Of a DNA stretch of 64,000 nucleotides, positions 26,163 through 33,510 are shown piece after piece. The stretch spans positions 1-64,000 of the forward strand of contig JAIRVB010000049.1 in assembly GCA_031254105.1 (NCBI GenBank). The letters are read 5' to 3'. Position 1 is the first letter of the stretch; every line of letters starts with the position of its first letter. Source of the DNA: Chitinispirillales bacterium (lineage in GTDB: Bacteria; Fibrobacterota; Chitinivibrionia; Chitinivibrionales; Chitinispirillaceae). The translations under genes were made by a program, and so were the position numbers. Under the pieces are notes generated by a model. It was not told the origin of the DNA. It searched no databases and worked only from the letters and a program-made list of their open reading frames with translations.

Positions 26163-26585
26163 CTATTTATTGACAAGAAGTTCCCTTAACCTGTTTAAAG
26201 CTCTGCGCCTGGTGTTATTAACCGCTTGACGTGTTATGCTCTTCATGCACGATATCTCCAAATCAGTTTTGTCGTAATAAAAATACAGTATTATTATCTC
26301 TGCCTGACCAGGTTCCAGCTGTTTAATCGCCCATTCAACATCGTTAGGCGGGTCGACGGCCGTAGTTGTTGTTTTAGAGTCAGACAGCAGACACAGCTCA
26401 TGCGGCGGTAAAAAACTCATGTTTAAGGCTGCGTTCCATTGCTTGATGCAGTAAGATTTGCGGGTACAACGCAGGGTAGTCTGAAGATATGCCTTAAATT
26501 TGAAATATGCATATATGTTTGACAAAACAGAAGACTCGTTTTCAGGATTTTCTCTCAAATATTCCAAAAGAATATAATGCCCCAT
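26163..26585 (-). CDS. Sigma region 4-like transcription factor
   Basis: From the ATG at 26585 (AAAGGGG 5 bp upstream) the protein has 140 residues. A further in-frame ATG at 26600 lies before that ribosome site. The C-terminal 55 residues form a sigma-70 region 4-like helix-turn-helix: a conserved LEPGQAEIIILYFYYDKT lead-in, then DLEISCMKSITRQAVNNTRR and a basic RRALNRLRELL. The N-terminal half is helical, with no convincing region 2. It sits head to head with the M15/DUF2589 operon. The complementary region 2-like protein is encoded at the far end of the locus (32.9 kb). I infer a two-part sigma factor; a plain DNA-binding regulator is the alternative. Confidence 0.72.
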   Translation of the reverse strand: MGHYILLEYLRENPENESSVLSNIYAYFKFKAYLQTTLRCTRKSYCIKQWNAALNMSFLPPHELCLLSDSKTTTTAVDPPNDVEWAIKQLEPGQAEIIILYFYYDKTDLEISCMKSITRQAVNNTRRRALNRLRELLVNK

Positions 26586-26675
26586 AGTTTCCCCTTTCAT
26601 GACGCAATAAAAGTGTGAATTCGATAGTTGTTGAAAATAAAATGAGATTCATACAACTTGTCGTTATTATATACA

Positions 26676-26760
26676 AAAAGATACTTTACAATAAAAACGC
26701 AACGCAGACTGAAAAAAAGATGAGAGTTGCGTTTTTTGTGTTTATGTTCTTTTTACAGTC
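26676..26760 (+). promoter_or_regulatory. Conserved hairpin element, copy 1
   Basis: This element reads AAAAAG, ctttaca (26684-26690), a run of A, CGCAAC (26698-26703), a loop, GTTGCGTTTTTTG (26726-26738), then gttctttttacagtc. The stem plus T-run looks like a Rho-independent terminator. It lies between the two divergent genes, ahead of the M15/DUF2589 operon. A second copy of the same layout is found at 31304-31380 and a half copy at 32549-32580. It may be a terminator-attenuator or the recognition region of the locus-specific sigma factor. Confidence 0.55.
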
Positions 26761-26799
26761 ATACAGCATTCATATGAAACCATAAAAGGAGGTAAATGT

Positions 26800-27420
26800 A
26801 TGAGGGGAGTAGAAAAATTGCACCCGGAGATGCGTGCCAAAGCGGAAAAACTTACCGCGTTATGCCGTGAGAATGGTCTGCCGCTGCTAATAACAGAAAC
26901 ACTGCGCAGCGAAGCCGAGCAGACGCAGTTATATGAAAAGGGGCGCAGCGCGCCTGGCAAGATTGTTACAAACTGCAAGTATCCGCAAAGTGCGCACTGT
27001 TGGGGAGTCGCGTTTGACTTTTGCCGTAATGTAAAAGGTAAAGAGTATGAGAACTGCGATGGTTTTTTTCAAAAAGTGGGACAGTTAGGTAAGAGCATCG
27101 GCCTGTTTTGGGGCGGTGATTTCAAAAGTTTTAAAGATATGCCTCACTTTGAACACCCGGTCTATGTAGTAAATAACAGTGTTAAAACGCTTATTGAAAA
27201 ATGGGGGGCGCCTGAAGTATTCATGAAAACCTGGGCACAGGAAAACTCTTTCGCCGCTAAAACAGACGCTCTGTCTCCTCCAGGGATAAACGATACGGAT
27301 GACGCATGGGAATGGGCGGTTCGCAGCGGGCTTGCCGGCGGAATCAGCTGTCAGGAGACTGTTACAGGTGAAATATTAGCAAAGATGCTGTATAGATATA
27401 ACGCGATGAAATCACTTTAA
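26800..27420 (+). CDS. M15-family peptidase (VanY/CwlK-like peptidoglycan hydrolase)
   Basis: A 206-residue zinc peptidase. SAHCWGVAFD (near residues 63-72) and PHFEH (near 114-118) are the metal-binding motifs of the M15 D-Ala-D-Ala carboxypeptidase/L-Ala-D-Glu endopeptidase group, common in phage endolysins. The upstream TETLRSEAEQTQLYEKGRS is also typical. The last 35 residues (WEWAVRSGLAGG to AKMLYRY) resemble an S-layer-homology-like half-repeat. There is no signal peptide, so export would need another route or lysis. An excellent ribosome site (AAAGGAGG) precedes it. It is the first gene of a rightward operon with the DUF2589-like genes. Confidence 0.88.
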   Translation: MRGVEKLHPEMRAKAEKLTALCRENGLPLLITETLRSEAEQTQLYEKGRSAPGKIVTNCKYPQSAHCWGVAFDFCRNVKGKEYENCDGFFQKVGQLGKSIGLFWGGDFKSFKDMPHFEHPVYVVNNSVKTLIEKWGAPEVFMKTWAQENSFAAKTDALSPPGINDTDDAWEWAVRSGLAGGISCQETVTGEILAKMLYRYNAMKSL

Positions 27421-27449
27421 AAATATCAATACAAGAAGGAGCGTTAGAT

Positions 27450-28382
27450 ATGGAAAGAAGAAACAAACGCAATAACCGGCATAATATGGTTGAGTTGAAG
27501 GAGCTGGTCTACGCGCCGCTGCATGCCGTGTCAGAAGCAAACATGCGGCTTAGCTCAAACATAGTGGATTTTTTAGCGTCAACCGGAGATATGAATGCCG
27601 ACAGCGCCGGTAATCCTACCGTACATCTTCACACAATACAAATGCAATACCAGCAGCTGCGCAACGACGCGGATGATAATACCGTAGCTGAGCGCATAGG
27701 TCTTGAAATACCGCTTTTGTCAATTTATCCGTTGAGCAGTTTGAAAGTATCCAAAACAAAAGTAGCATTTGACGTTGAGGTAAAAAACTTTGTAACTGTC
27801 GGCGACTCCGTAAAAATTTTTACGCAGGTTTGCTCAAAAAAACAGCGCGAAAGCGCAAATCAGGCAAGGTTCAGTTTCGAAGTGGAACTGGAGAGCGTTC
27901 CCATAAGCGAAGGGCTGGCGCGGTTCGTTGACACTCTCAATGCGCAGGCTGTTCCTAAACGTTTAAGCGCAAGGCCATTAGACGAATCGGGCAAAGCGCT
28001 CACCGGAAAAGAGCTTGAAGAGTACAACAGGCGTATGGAACTTATAGAGCGTGAGAAAGAACTTAACAGCAAGATCGAAGAGATAAAAGAGGTGATTCGC
28101 GGCAAAAACAATCTCCTGAACGCTAAAACAGGTATGAATTACGAAGAATACATCGAGAACCGAAACTATACGGATGAAGAACCGGAGGATGAAGAGACCG
28201 CCGATTTGTGTAAGTCAATCAAAGAGTATAAGGAAATAAGCCTTGATCTGGAAGTTCAGCTCGATGAATTGGAAAAGGAAAAAATCACGCAGGATTTTCA
28301 GAGCGAACCAGAAAGCGGCAGCGGGCATGATTCGCCGCAGCCTGTACGAAATCAACCGTCAAACGGCAGGGAGCGTAAATAG
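27450..28382 (+). CDS. DUF2589-like protein A
   Basis: A 310-residue protein. The first 190 residues are a DUF2589-like domain: LVYAPLHAVSEANMRLSSNI, EIPLLSIYPLSSLKVSKTKV and EGLARFVDTLNAQAVP, then RPLDESGKALTG. The same three blocks occur in the larger paralogue at 29183. The C-terminal 110 residues are a charged coiled coil (RRMELIEREKELNSKIEEIK) with a Ser/Pro tail. It has no signal peptide or membrane segment. The family has no established function that I know of. GAAGGAG precedes the ATG. It is second in the operon, 29 bp after the peptidase gene. Confidence 0.75.
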   Translation: MERRNKRNNRHNMVELKELVYAPLHAVSEANMRLSSNIVDFLASTGDMNADSAGNPTVHLHTIQMQYQQLRNDADDNTVAERIGLEIPLLSIYPLSSLKVSKTKVAFDVEVKNFVTVGDSVKIFTQVCSKKQRESANQARFSFEVELESVPISEGLARFVDTLNAQAVPKRLSARPLDESGKALTGKELEEYNRRMELIEREKELNSKIEEIKEVIRGKNNLLNAKTGMNYEEYIENRNYTDEEPEDEETADLCKSIKEYKEISLDLEVQLDELEKEKITQDFQSEPESGSGHDSPQPVRNQPSNGRERK

Positions 28383-28666
28383 TGAATAATCAGAAACGGC
28401 TTGATATATCGGAAGCAAAATTCATTAAGGAAGTAGCGGTAGGCAGTGTAAATCCCAACATCATTTTATCCGATGACGCGCGTCAGTCACAGGTGACGCT
28501 TCTAAACCGGTGCCTGAATGATTACCCAAAGGGTATTATTATCGGTAAAGATATCGCTATTGGACGTTATCTTATGGGAGAACATGAGCTTGTAATGCAA
28601 AAAACCATTTACCATGTCGGATTCGCGCGTAAACCAGCGTGGTTAGACGAAAAAGGAGCTGATTAA
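28382..28666 (+). CDS. Small conserved-looking protein within the DUF2589 operon
   Basis: A 94-residue protein starting with GTG at 28382, which shares its G with the TAG stop of the previous gene. GGGAG lies about 9 bp upstream. The sequence is soluble and mixed alpha/beta (VAVGSVNPNIILSDDARQSQ, then KGIIIGKDIAIGRYLMGEHE). Family not recognised. Tight coupling on both sides (1 bp overlap before, 1 bp gap after) says it is made with the DUF2589-like proteins and may bind them. Confidence 0.7.
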   Translation: MNNQKRLDISEAKFIKEVAVGSVNPNIILSDDARQSQVTLLNRCLNDYPKGIIIGKDIAIGRYLMGEHELVMQKTIYHVGFARKPAWLDEKGAD

Positions 28667-28667
28667 T

Positions 28668-29087
28668 ATGAGTGGACAAAAGTTATCGTTAAAAAATTTG
28701 GTTCAGGCGCTTACGGAGACGGCCTCTTACGCAAGCCAAATGCTGCGGCGCGACTACCTCAACGCGCTGAGGACATCGGAAAACAAGAGCTCACTGCCGC
28801 CTCAGCCTCTTTGTGTAACTGATATGCGGGTTGTTTTTACGGCAAATGTCACTGAAGATGAGCGTTCGGATTTTCAAAAAAACGGAGGAGATCTCCAATT
28901 GGAATTTAACGGTACAAACGGCAATTTCAAAGGAGAGATAGTTTTCAAACCTTATGATCCCGGAGCGGCATATGGCTATGAGACCTGTTCCGAAGAAGGC
29001 ATCGGCGAAGAGGAGATCGCCGAACCGGAAATTCCGCAGGAAGACACTCCGGTTATGGAAAATTATGAACAAAGTGAAATTTACTGA
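28668..29087 (+). CDS. Short DUF2589-like protein B
   Basis: A 139-residue protein with a reduced version of the DUF2589 pattern. LKNLVQALTETASYASQMLR matches the N-terminal helix of the paralogues. PLCVTDMRVVFTANV matches their strand PNLQIDEVNILFDMEV. The EGLAR block is lost. The tail is very acidic (EEGIGEEEIAEPEIP). AAAAGGAG precedes the ATG. It is co-transcribed with the genes around it, and a stem-loop follows. Confidence 0.65.
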   Translation: MSGQKLSLKNLVQALTETASYASQMLRRDYLNALRTSENKSSLPPQPLCVTDMRVVFTANVTEDERSDFQKNGGDLQLEFNGTNGNFKGEIVFKPYDPGAAYGYETCSEEGIGEEEIAEPEIPQEDTPVMENYEQSEIY

Positions 29088-29122
29088 TGATTTAACCCCA
29101 CCGGCCGGCGGGAAAACATAAC

Positions 29123-29154
29123 TTTTTCGGGCCGTCCTATAAACGCCCGAAAAA
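29123..29154 (+). other. Intercistronic stem-loop
   Basis: TTTTTCGGGC and GCCCGAAAAA form a stem with a 12-base loop between two DUF2589 genes. The T and A runs pair with each other, so there is no free U tail. This fits RNA processing or differential stability better than termination. Confidence 0.5.
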
Positions 29155-29182
29155 CCAATAACCTTAACAGGAGGCAGTGTAA

Positions 29183-30271
29183 ATGAGTATCGGAGAACAA
29201 TTTAAGGGACTTGACATGAAGAACCTGATCGGCGGGCCGTTAACCGCTGCAGCCGAATCCAGCATTCTTCTTGCGCGCAGCACGGCTAACTTTATTAACG
29301 AGGTTGGTTTCGATGCAAACCAACAAGCGCGTACTGTGGCGTTCAAGTTCACCAAACAGGATCCGGATCCGGATGGTAACCTGAACATGCAGGAGATGTC
29401 TATAGACGTGCCGCTGCTGGCTATTGTACCTATTCCAAACCTGCAGATCGATGAAGTCAACATTTTGTTTGACATGGAAGTCAAGCAGTGTGAAAAAAGC
29501 GAATCCTCCATGTCAGGCAGCGGTTCATTCAGCGCCAGGGTTGGCTGGGGGCCTGTATCTGTTTCGGTAAGCGGCAGTGTATCGGCTCACAGCTCCAACA
29601 CGCGCAGCTCGGACAACTCCGCAAAGTATCATGTTGACGTTCGCGCCACAAACCACGGTACGCCGGAAGGTCTCGCGCGGGTTCTTGACATGATGGCATC
29701 GGCGGTTTCACCCAACCTTATAGGCAGCCGTCCGGTTGACCCGTCCGGCGCGGAACTCACAGGCGCCCGCCGCGAACGCAGCCTGAAAATAAAGGAACTG
29801 CGTCAAAAGAGCATGCAGCTCGAAAATGCCGAAAACGCCGCGCGTGAAACACGCACTATCAAATTGGGCGCTCTTACAAAAAGGCTGCAAACTATTCAGA
29901 ACACCGCGCGGATGAGTTTTGAAGATAAGTTTAAAGCCGCGTCTGAAGATGAAAAGAAGAAGCTTAATGAGGACGCTGTAAACAACTTCTGGAATGACCT
30001 GCAGATAGGAGCGCACGACAAAGTCTCTTTGGCCGCGTCTTTGGATGGCAAAAATGCTTCTATCGAGAAAGTTTGCTCGGCTGCCAAGGGTTACGAAGAG
30101 TTTACAACAGCTAAAGTTAAGGATGCTGACGGTGAATTCAAACAGGCTGTGGAAGCGCATCTCACATGGGAAGAGAGCAATAAGGCCGTTCAGGAAAACA
30201 AAGTGGTGTACAATAATGTGTTGATGGGTGTTGCGGATACTAAAGCGGGTGCAGCTAAAACCGCAAGCTGA
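29183..30271 (+). CDS. DUF2589 protein C (large paralogue)
   Basis: A 362-residue protein that opens with the family signature MSIGEQFKGLDMKNLIGGPL followed by AAAESSILLARSTANFINEV. Then come IDVPLLAIVPIPNLQIDEV, a Ser/Gly-rich beta segment (SGSGSFSARVGWGPVSVSVS) and EGLARVLDMMASAVSP, then RPVDPSGAELTG. The last 160 residues are helical and charged. It lacks a signal peptide. It has the strongest ribosome site of the operon (AGGAGG). Its repeated pattern with protein A indicates duplication within the locus. The Ser-rich amphipathic strands suggest assembly or a surface-like structure, but that is inference. Confidence 0.8.
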   Translation: MSIGEQFKGLDMKNLIGGPLTAAAESSILLARSTANFINEVGFDANQQARTVAFKFTKQDPDPDGNLNMQEMSIDVPLLAIVPIPNLQIDEVNILFDMEVKQCEKSESSMSGSGSFSARVGWGPVSVSVSGSVSAHSSNTRSSDNSAKYHVDVRATNHGTPEGLARVLDMMASAVSPNLIGSRPVDPSGAELTGARRERSLKIKELRQKSMQLENAENAARETRTIKLGALTKRLQTIQNTARMSFEDKFKAASEDEKKKLNEDAVNNFWNDLQIGAHDKVSLAASLDGKNASIEKVCSAAKGYEEFTTAKVKDADGEFKQAVEAHLTWEESNKAVQENKVVYNNVLMGVADTKAGAAKTAS

Positions 30272-30275
30272 AAAA

Positions 30276-30304
30276 GCGAGGGGAGGGGGTAACTCCCTCT
30301 CCGC
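30276..30304 (+). terminator. GC hairpin after DUF2589 protein C
   Basis: GCGAGGGGAG and CTCCCTCTCCGC pair around ggggtaa, starting five bases after the stop. A T-run is missing, so this may be a partial terminator or a stability hairpin that sets a lower level for the next gene. Confidence 0.5.
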
Positions 30305-30365
30305 AATATTTAAAAGCAGTAGATTGTTTTTGTGAAAAAGCTAACTTAAAACAAAGGAGATTCTA

Positions 30366-31019
30366 ATGAACGGGCAGGAGTTTACTCAACAATATGGTGT
30401 TTTTTATTATCCAAATAATCCATGTCAGTGTAATCAATGTCAACAATGTCAGGAACGTCAACTTGCGTTTAATGTGTACATGAACGCAGCTGCGAATCGC
30501 AACAATTTTTGTCTGTTAGGCAGGATGGACGCATTAAATAATATTATCGGACGTCTGCCTAATCCACCAAATGCAGGTCAAGCGATGTTAGTAGATGATA
30601 ACGGCGCTGCTAATTTTTATGTTACAAATGGAAATCAACCCGGCAATGTCCTTAGAGAAAATCAATGGACCTTAGGTATTAATGATGCTTGGGTAGTTGG
30701 CGGAATAAACGGGCGAAGCACTTTTAATTTTGTTGGAGAAGCCGCGATACCTTTATTGGATTTTAATGCAATTTATCTTCGAGGCAACGGGAATTTTCCT
30801 GTTTCTGTCACTGCAAGGGAGATTTACGGACTAATGGCGGCAGGCTACATACCTAATATTGTAAACGGAATGTTAGTTTTTTCTCCGCCGCAAACCCGCG
30901 ATTTGACTTTATTTGATTTTGCGGAATACCATGACGCAATTAATAGTCGGATATTGAATGCAATATTTGCATATTTGGAACCGGTTTTTCAAGGGGCAGG
31001 ATTGGGATTGGGAGGATAA
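30366..31019 (+). CDS. Cys-rich, Asn/Gly-rich hypothetical protein
   Basis: A 217-residue protein that I do not recognise. The N-terminus contains CQCNQCQQCQ (residues 20-29), a possible metal-binding or cross-linking knot. The rest is Asn-, Gly- and Ala-rich with beta-like segments (FNFVGEAAIPLLDFNAIYLR) and ends in a glycine tail (GAGLGLGG). No signal peptide is seen. AAAGGAG precedes the ATG. It lies in the operon direction after DUF2589 protein C and before a perfect-palindrome terminator, so it is probably the last gene of this transcript. Its composition suggests a structural protein. Confidence 0.65.
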   Translation: MNGQEFTQQYGVFYYPNNPCQCNQCQQCQERQLAFNVYMNAAANRNNFCLLGRMDALNNIIGRLPNPPNAGQAMLVDDNGAANFYVTNGNQPGNVLRENQWTLGINDAWVVGGINGRSTFNFVGEAAIPLLDFNAIYLRGNGNFPVSVTAREIYGLMAAGYIPNIVNGMLVFSPPQTRDLTLFDFAEYHDAINSRILNAIFAYLEPVFQGAGLGLGG

Positions 31020-31029
31020 CAATCTGAAA

Positions 31030-31051
31030 AAGAGGGGGATATCCCCCTCTT
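31030..31051. terminator. Bidirectional terminator
   Basis: AAGAGGGGGATATCCCCCTCTT is a near-perfect GC palindrome between two convergent genes (stops at 31019 and 31052). It fits termination in both directions, though the T-run is short. Confidence 0.6.
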
Positions 31052-31258
31052 CTACATCAACCCGCCCTTAAGCTTATCTGCCAATCCCCCCTTAAGTTTG
31101 TCACTTAGACCGCTTTTCAAGTTGTCTGCTAAGCCTCCCTTAAGTTTGTCTGTCAAAGCGCCTTTTACTTTTGAGGTCAACTCATCTTTGAGCATATCCG
31201 CGCCGGGTATTCTATCAGACAAATCGCCGAGATAATCTTTGATTTTGCCGAAATCCAT
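31052..31258 (-). CDS. Amphipathic octapeptide-repeat small protein
   Basis: From the ATG at 31258 (AAAGGAGGTGAGAAC just ahead) the product has 68 residues. An ATG 18 bp further upstream precedes the ribosome site and is not the start. Residues 28-67 are five 8-residue repeats with consensus A/S-D-K-L-K-G-G-L, preceded by a Met/Asp-rich helix. Such a repeat would form a long amphipathic helix that could lie on a membrane or line an assembly. Family unknown. It is divergent from the membrane protein gene, with hairpin copy 2 in between. It is inside the DUF2589 locus but on the opposite strand. Confidence 0.72.
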   Translation of the reverse strand: MDFGKIKDYLGDLSDRIPGADMLKDELTSKVKGALTDKLKGGLADNLKSGLSDKLKGGLADKLKGGLM

Positions 31259-31303
31259 GTTCTCACCTCCTTTCATGATTTTAAGATAAGGTCACTTGAT
31301 CAT

Positions 31304-31380
31304 AAAAAGGGCTTTACAACCTTAAAGCGCAACATGGACCGGTTTTCTGCCGGCGTTGCTTTTTTGTCATTTTTCAGTCT
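31304..31380 (+). promoter_or_regulatory. Conserved hairpin element, copy 2
   Basis: The same layout as at 26676-26760: AAAAAG, gctttacaac (31311-31320), ttaaag, CGCAAC (31328-31333), an inner accgg/ccgg stem, GTTGCTTTTTTGTC (about 31355-31368), then tttttcagtc. It again lies in a divergent intergenic region, between the octapeptide-repeat gene and the membrane protein gene. The inner loop differs from copy 1 while the flanks are kept. Confidence 0.55.
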
Positions 31381-31429
31381 TGCTTTAATTATAGCCAGCA
31401 ACCGTTTTCCTGAAAGGTAATAACAAATC

Positions 31430-32488
31430 ATGAAGCGAGCCATTTTCAGTATAGCAGTTATTGTGTTAGCAGCAGCCACGTTTTCCCGCGCCTCTACCTT
31501 CGAGGGCAATGATGACAACGTTACAAGAGATTATTACGTTCAGCTATACAATTCAGAACCATACGTTTCGGATTTTAAACGCGTATTCAAAACAGAAAAC
31601 GACAAACGCGATTACAAAAAGCTGCGGCAATACATCAACTACAAGGAAGAGATATTAAGGATTCTCAAAATGGCCGGAGATGAGTATTACTACGGTTTGT
31701 CATACAGCAAACTGTTCGCTGTCGATTATCTGCAGAATTTGGAAGATGAATTAAAATCCCGCAAACCAGGGGACAAGATACTTTTACGGATAAGTTCGGT
31801 AAGACCCAGTTTCGATTACAATGGCGAATATACCGCTCAATATATCGAAACAGAAATACTGCCCCGTATAAAAGCGCGGCATGAAGAAACCGCAAGCAGG
31901 GATAGTCTTAACCAGATAGCCTACATGCAGATTCAAAAAAACATAGAAATTCTGATGCAGGATATTTTTCAGGCGGAGCAAGCTATGTATATGAGCCTTT
32001 CGCCTGAGTTTCGTGATCAGGATTTCAGGATATGGATAAGCCTCACGTTTTCGGGGCTTATAGGGATTTTATTGTTGGCGTTTTTTCTGATAATATTTAA
32101 ACGGTCTGATATTTCTCTTTCAAAGCAGCTCCTTAGCAGTTCGGGTTTGCAGTTTATCACGGTTTTTATCCTTATAATAGCGATAATTCTGTTTGGCATC
32201 CTCAATGTACTTGGCGGGAGCGAACTCGCGGCTATACTATCAGGAATTTCAGGATATATACTTGGTAAAGGCGGCGGTACCGGCTCTAACATCCTGAATG
32301 ATGAAAAACCAGAAAATGGGGCTTCTCAAAATGAGCAGCATTCATCATTAAAACAAATGGAAGTTCCCGCGCAGGAACCGTTTATTGTTAAGCCGCTTGA
32401 GCGGATCTCCGAAGAGGGTATGGATTTTACTGACCTGCCGGAAGAGAGTAATCTCACAAATGAGTTTGATGAAAAAAGTTACGGATGA
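31430..32488 (+). CDS. Exported protein with C-terminal membrane region
   Basis: A 352-residue protein. A signal peptide (MKRAIFSIAVIVLAAATFSR) is followed by about 180 helical, charged residues predicted outside the cytoplasm. Two to three membrane segments follow near residues 203-225, 240-262 and 264-282 (ILNVLGGSELAAILSGISGY is the last). A polar 70-residue tail ends it. I do not recognise a named family. Its place in the DUF2589 locus and the hairpin element upstream suggest it is the envelope-embedded partner of that system. Confidence 0.72.
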   Translation: MKRAIFSIAVIVLAAATFSRASTFEGNDDNVTRDYYVQLYNSEPYVSDFKRVFKTENDKRDYKKLRQYINYKEEILRILKMAGDEYYYGLSYSKLFAVDYLQNLEDELKSRKPGDKILLRISSVRPSFDYNGEYTAQYIETEILPRIKARHEETASRDSLNQIAYMQIQKNIEILMQDIFQAEQAMYMSLSPEFRDQDFRIWISLTFSGLIGILLLAFFLIIFKRSDISLSKQLLSSSGLQFITVFILIIAIILFGILNVLGGSELAAILSGISGYILGKGGGTGSNILNDEKPENGASQNEQHSSLKQMEVPAQEPFIVKPLERISEEGMDFTDLPEESNLTNEFDEKSYG

Positions 32489-32548
32489 TTCAAGCGTCCG
32501 GTTACCGGCTTACCTAACAAATAATATATGTAAAATTGATCGACCTAA

Positions 32549-32580
32549 GTTGCGTTTTTTGATATAACCGTTCTTTTTTA
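32549..32580 (+). promoter_or_regulatory. Half copy of the locus hairpin element
   Basis: GTTGCGTTTTTTG (32549-32561) followed after 8 bp by gttctttttta repeats the right half of copy 1 almost exactly. The left half (ctttacaa, CGCAAC) is not visible. It follows the membrane protein gene and could act as a remnant terminator. Confidence 0.4.
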
Positions 32581-32612
32581 AATAAGGTAAATCTTATGTG
32601 ATACATATGTTA

Positions 32613-32722
32613 TATAATAATTCAACTTCAAAATAGATGTCCGAATGCAGAAATAAAAGATCAGATCACCTCATTTCTGCATTCTGCATTAATAAAACTC
32701 TTTTTCAAGTTGAATGACTATA
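32613..32722. repeat. MITE-like repeat, copy 1
   Basis: About 110 bp, bounded by imperfect inverted ends (ataattcaacttcaaaa and tttttcaagttgaatgactat) and carrying an internal aatgcag/ctgcatt hairpin. It is clearly homologous to 45680-45803. The shared body reads aatagatgtccgaatgcaga, then aataaaagatc. It occupies much of the gene-free interval 32489-32857. A non-autonomous mobile element is likely. Confidence 0.75.
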
Positions 32723-32857
32723 ACATGGAGTTGCTAAGTATTATCTATGGCGTAATCTGTATACCATAGTTTATTTTGAAATGGATATGAACCGCCAGGG
32801 AATGTAATCGGCGGTATCCGACCCACAGTGCTATCAATCTGAGGAGACTTTTCAACA

Positions 32858-33139
32858 ATGCGTGTCAATGATATTTTTAAAAAAGAGCTGGAGTTGGCGC
32901 AGTCCGGCGATAGACAGGCTATAGAACGTATTTTACATGAATTTGACCCGCTTATACGCAAGTATCAGTATATCAAAAATAAACCTGATGACGATTTGTT
33001 AAGCAAACTGCGGCTTGCGGCTTATCAGTGTATTCTTCGCTTCCGCGCAGATGAAGATGATTTCAATGTATTCCTCAAAGAGGCTAAAAATATTTTACCT
33101 GATGAAGACGCTTTCAGTCCCGAAAATTATCTTAAATAG
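32858..33139 (+). CDS. Small HTH_16/sigma region 2-like protein
   Basis: A 93-residue protein. FKKELELAQSGDRQAIERIL, EFDPLIRKYQY and DDDLLSKLRLAAYQCILRF fit the HTH_16/sigma region 2-like pattern found in conjugative-element regulators and in RsoA, the small partner of Bacillus SigO. There is no region 4. GAGGAG lies upstream at good distance. It lies at the other end of the DUF2589 locus from the region 4-like gene, and together they could form a two-subunit sigma factor. The assignment is by eye. Confidence 0.7.
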   Translation: MRVNDIFKKELELAQSGDRQAIERILHEFDPLIRKYQYIKNKPDDDLLSKLRLAAYQCILRFRADEDDFNVFLKEAKNILPDEDAFSPENYLK

Positions 33140-33287
33140 AAATTTGCAAATGGGATGTATTGATAAATATTTGCATAGGCTAATTAATGTCTACTGAATG
33201 AAAGCCCCGTTTTTTTGCTGGCGATTCGTACAGCCGATTATAATAACACAATATTTAATCTTAAAAAGATATTTTATATTGACTTTT

Positions 33288-33482
33288 TTTGGCGCCACTG
33301 AGGTAAACGATATTGGCAGGGGGAATGCCTATAAGTGTAGCATGACTTGGTCCTCAGATCATACCAACTTAAGCTACTCATCCGAGATGACCTACTGGAA
33401 AGGTCTCAATAAGGCTTACGGCTACTCCGTTCGCTGCGTTAAGGATGAAGGTTCCAGTTCTGTGTTTGTCCGTGAAAGATAA
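33288..33482 (+). pseudogene. C-terminal remnant of a FISUMP-type domain
   Basis: The frame reads FFGATEVNDIGRGNAYKCSM, a WSSD stretch, then WKGLNKAYGYSVRCVKDE. The end YGxSVRCVKD is the closing signature of the Fibrobacter succinogenes major paralogous domain, a secreted beta-rich module common in Fibrobacterota. Only the last 60 or so residues remain. The sequence ahead (from ATG 33198) is unrelated and has no secretion signal of the expected kind. It is a gene fragment and points to the host lineage. Confidence 0.7.
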
Positions 33483-33510
33483 TAACTTCAAAAGTAAAAA
33501 AGGTGCTATA

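Noticed and set aside
31060-31170. 24-bp repeats as a possible CRISPR or VNTR array
   Set aside because: They are the codons of the octapeptide repeat in a gene with a strong ribosome site; there are no spacers.
26163-33139. Prophage or tailocin
   Set aside because: Only a lysin-like peptidase and regulators are phage-like; no capsid, tail, terminase or integrase genes were seen.
33198-33300. Start codon and N-terminus for a FISUMP protein at 33198
   Set aside because: The first 30 codons do not resemble the domain or a clean signal peptide; only the C-terminal fragment is homologous.
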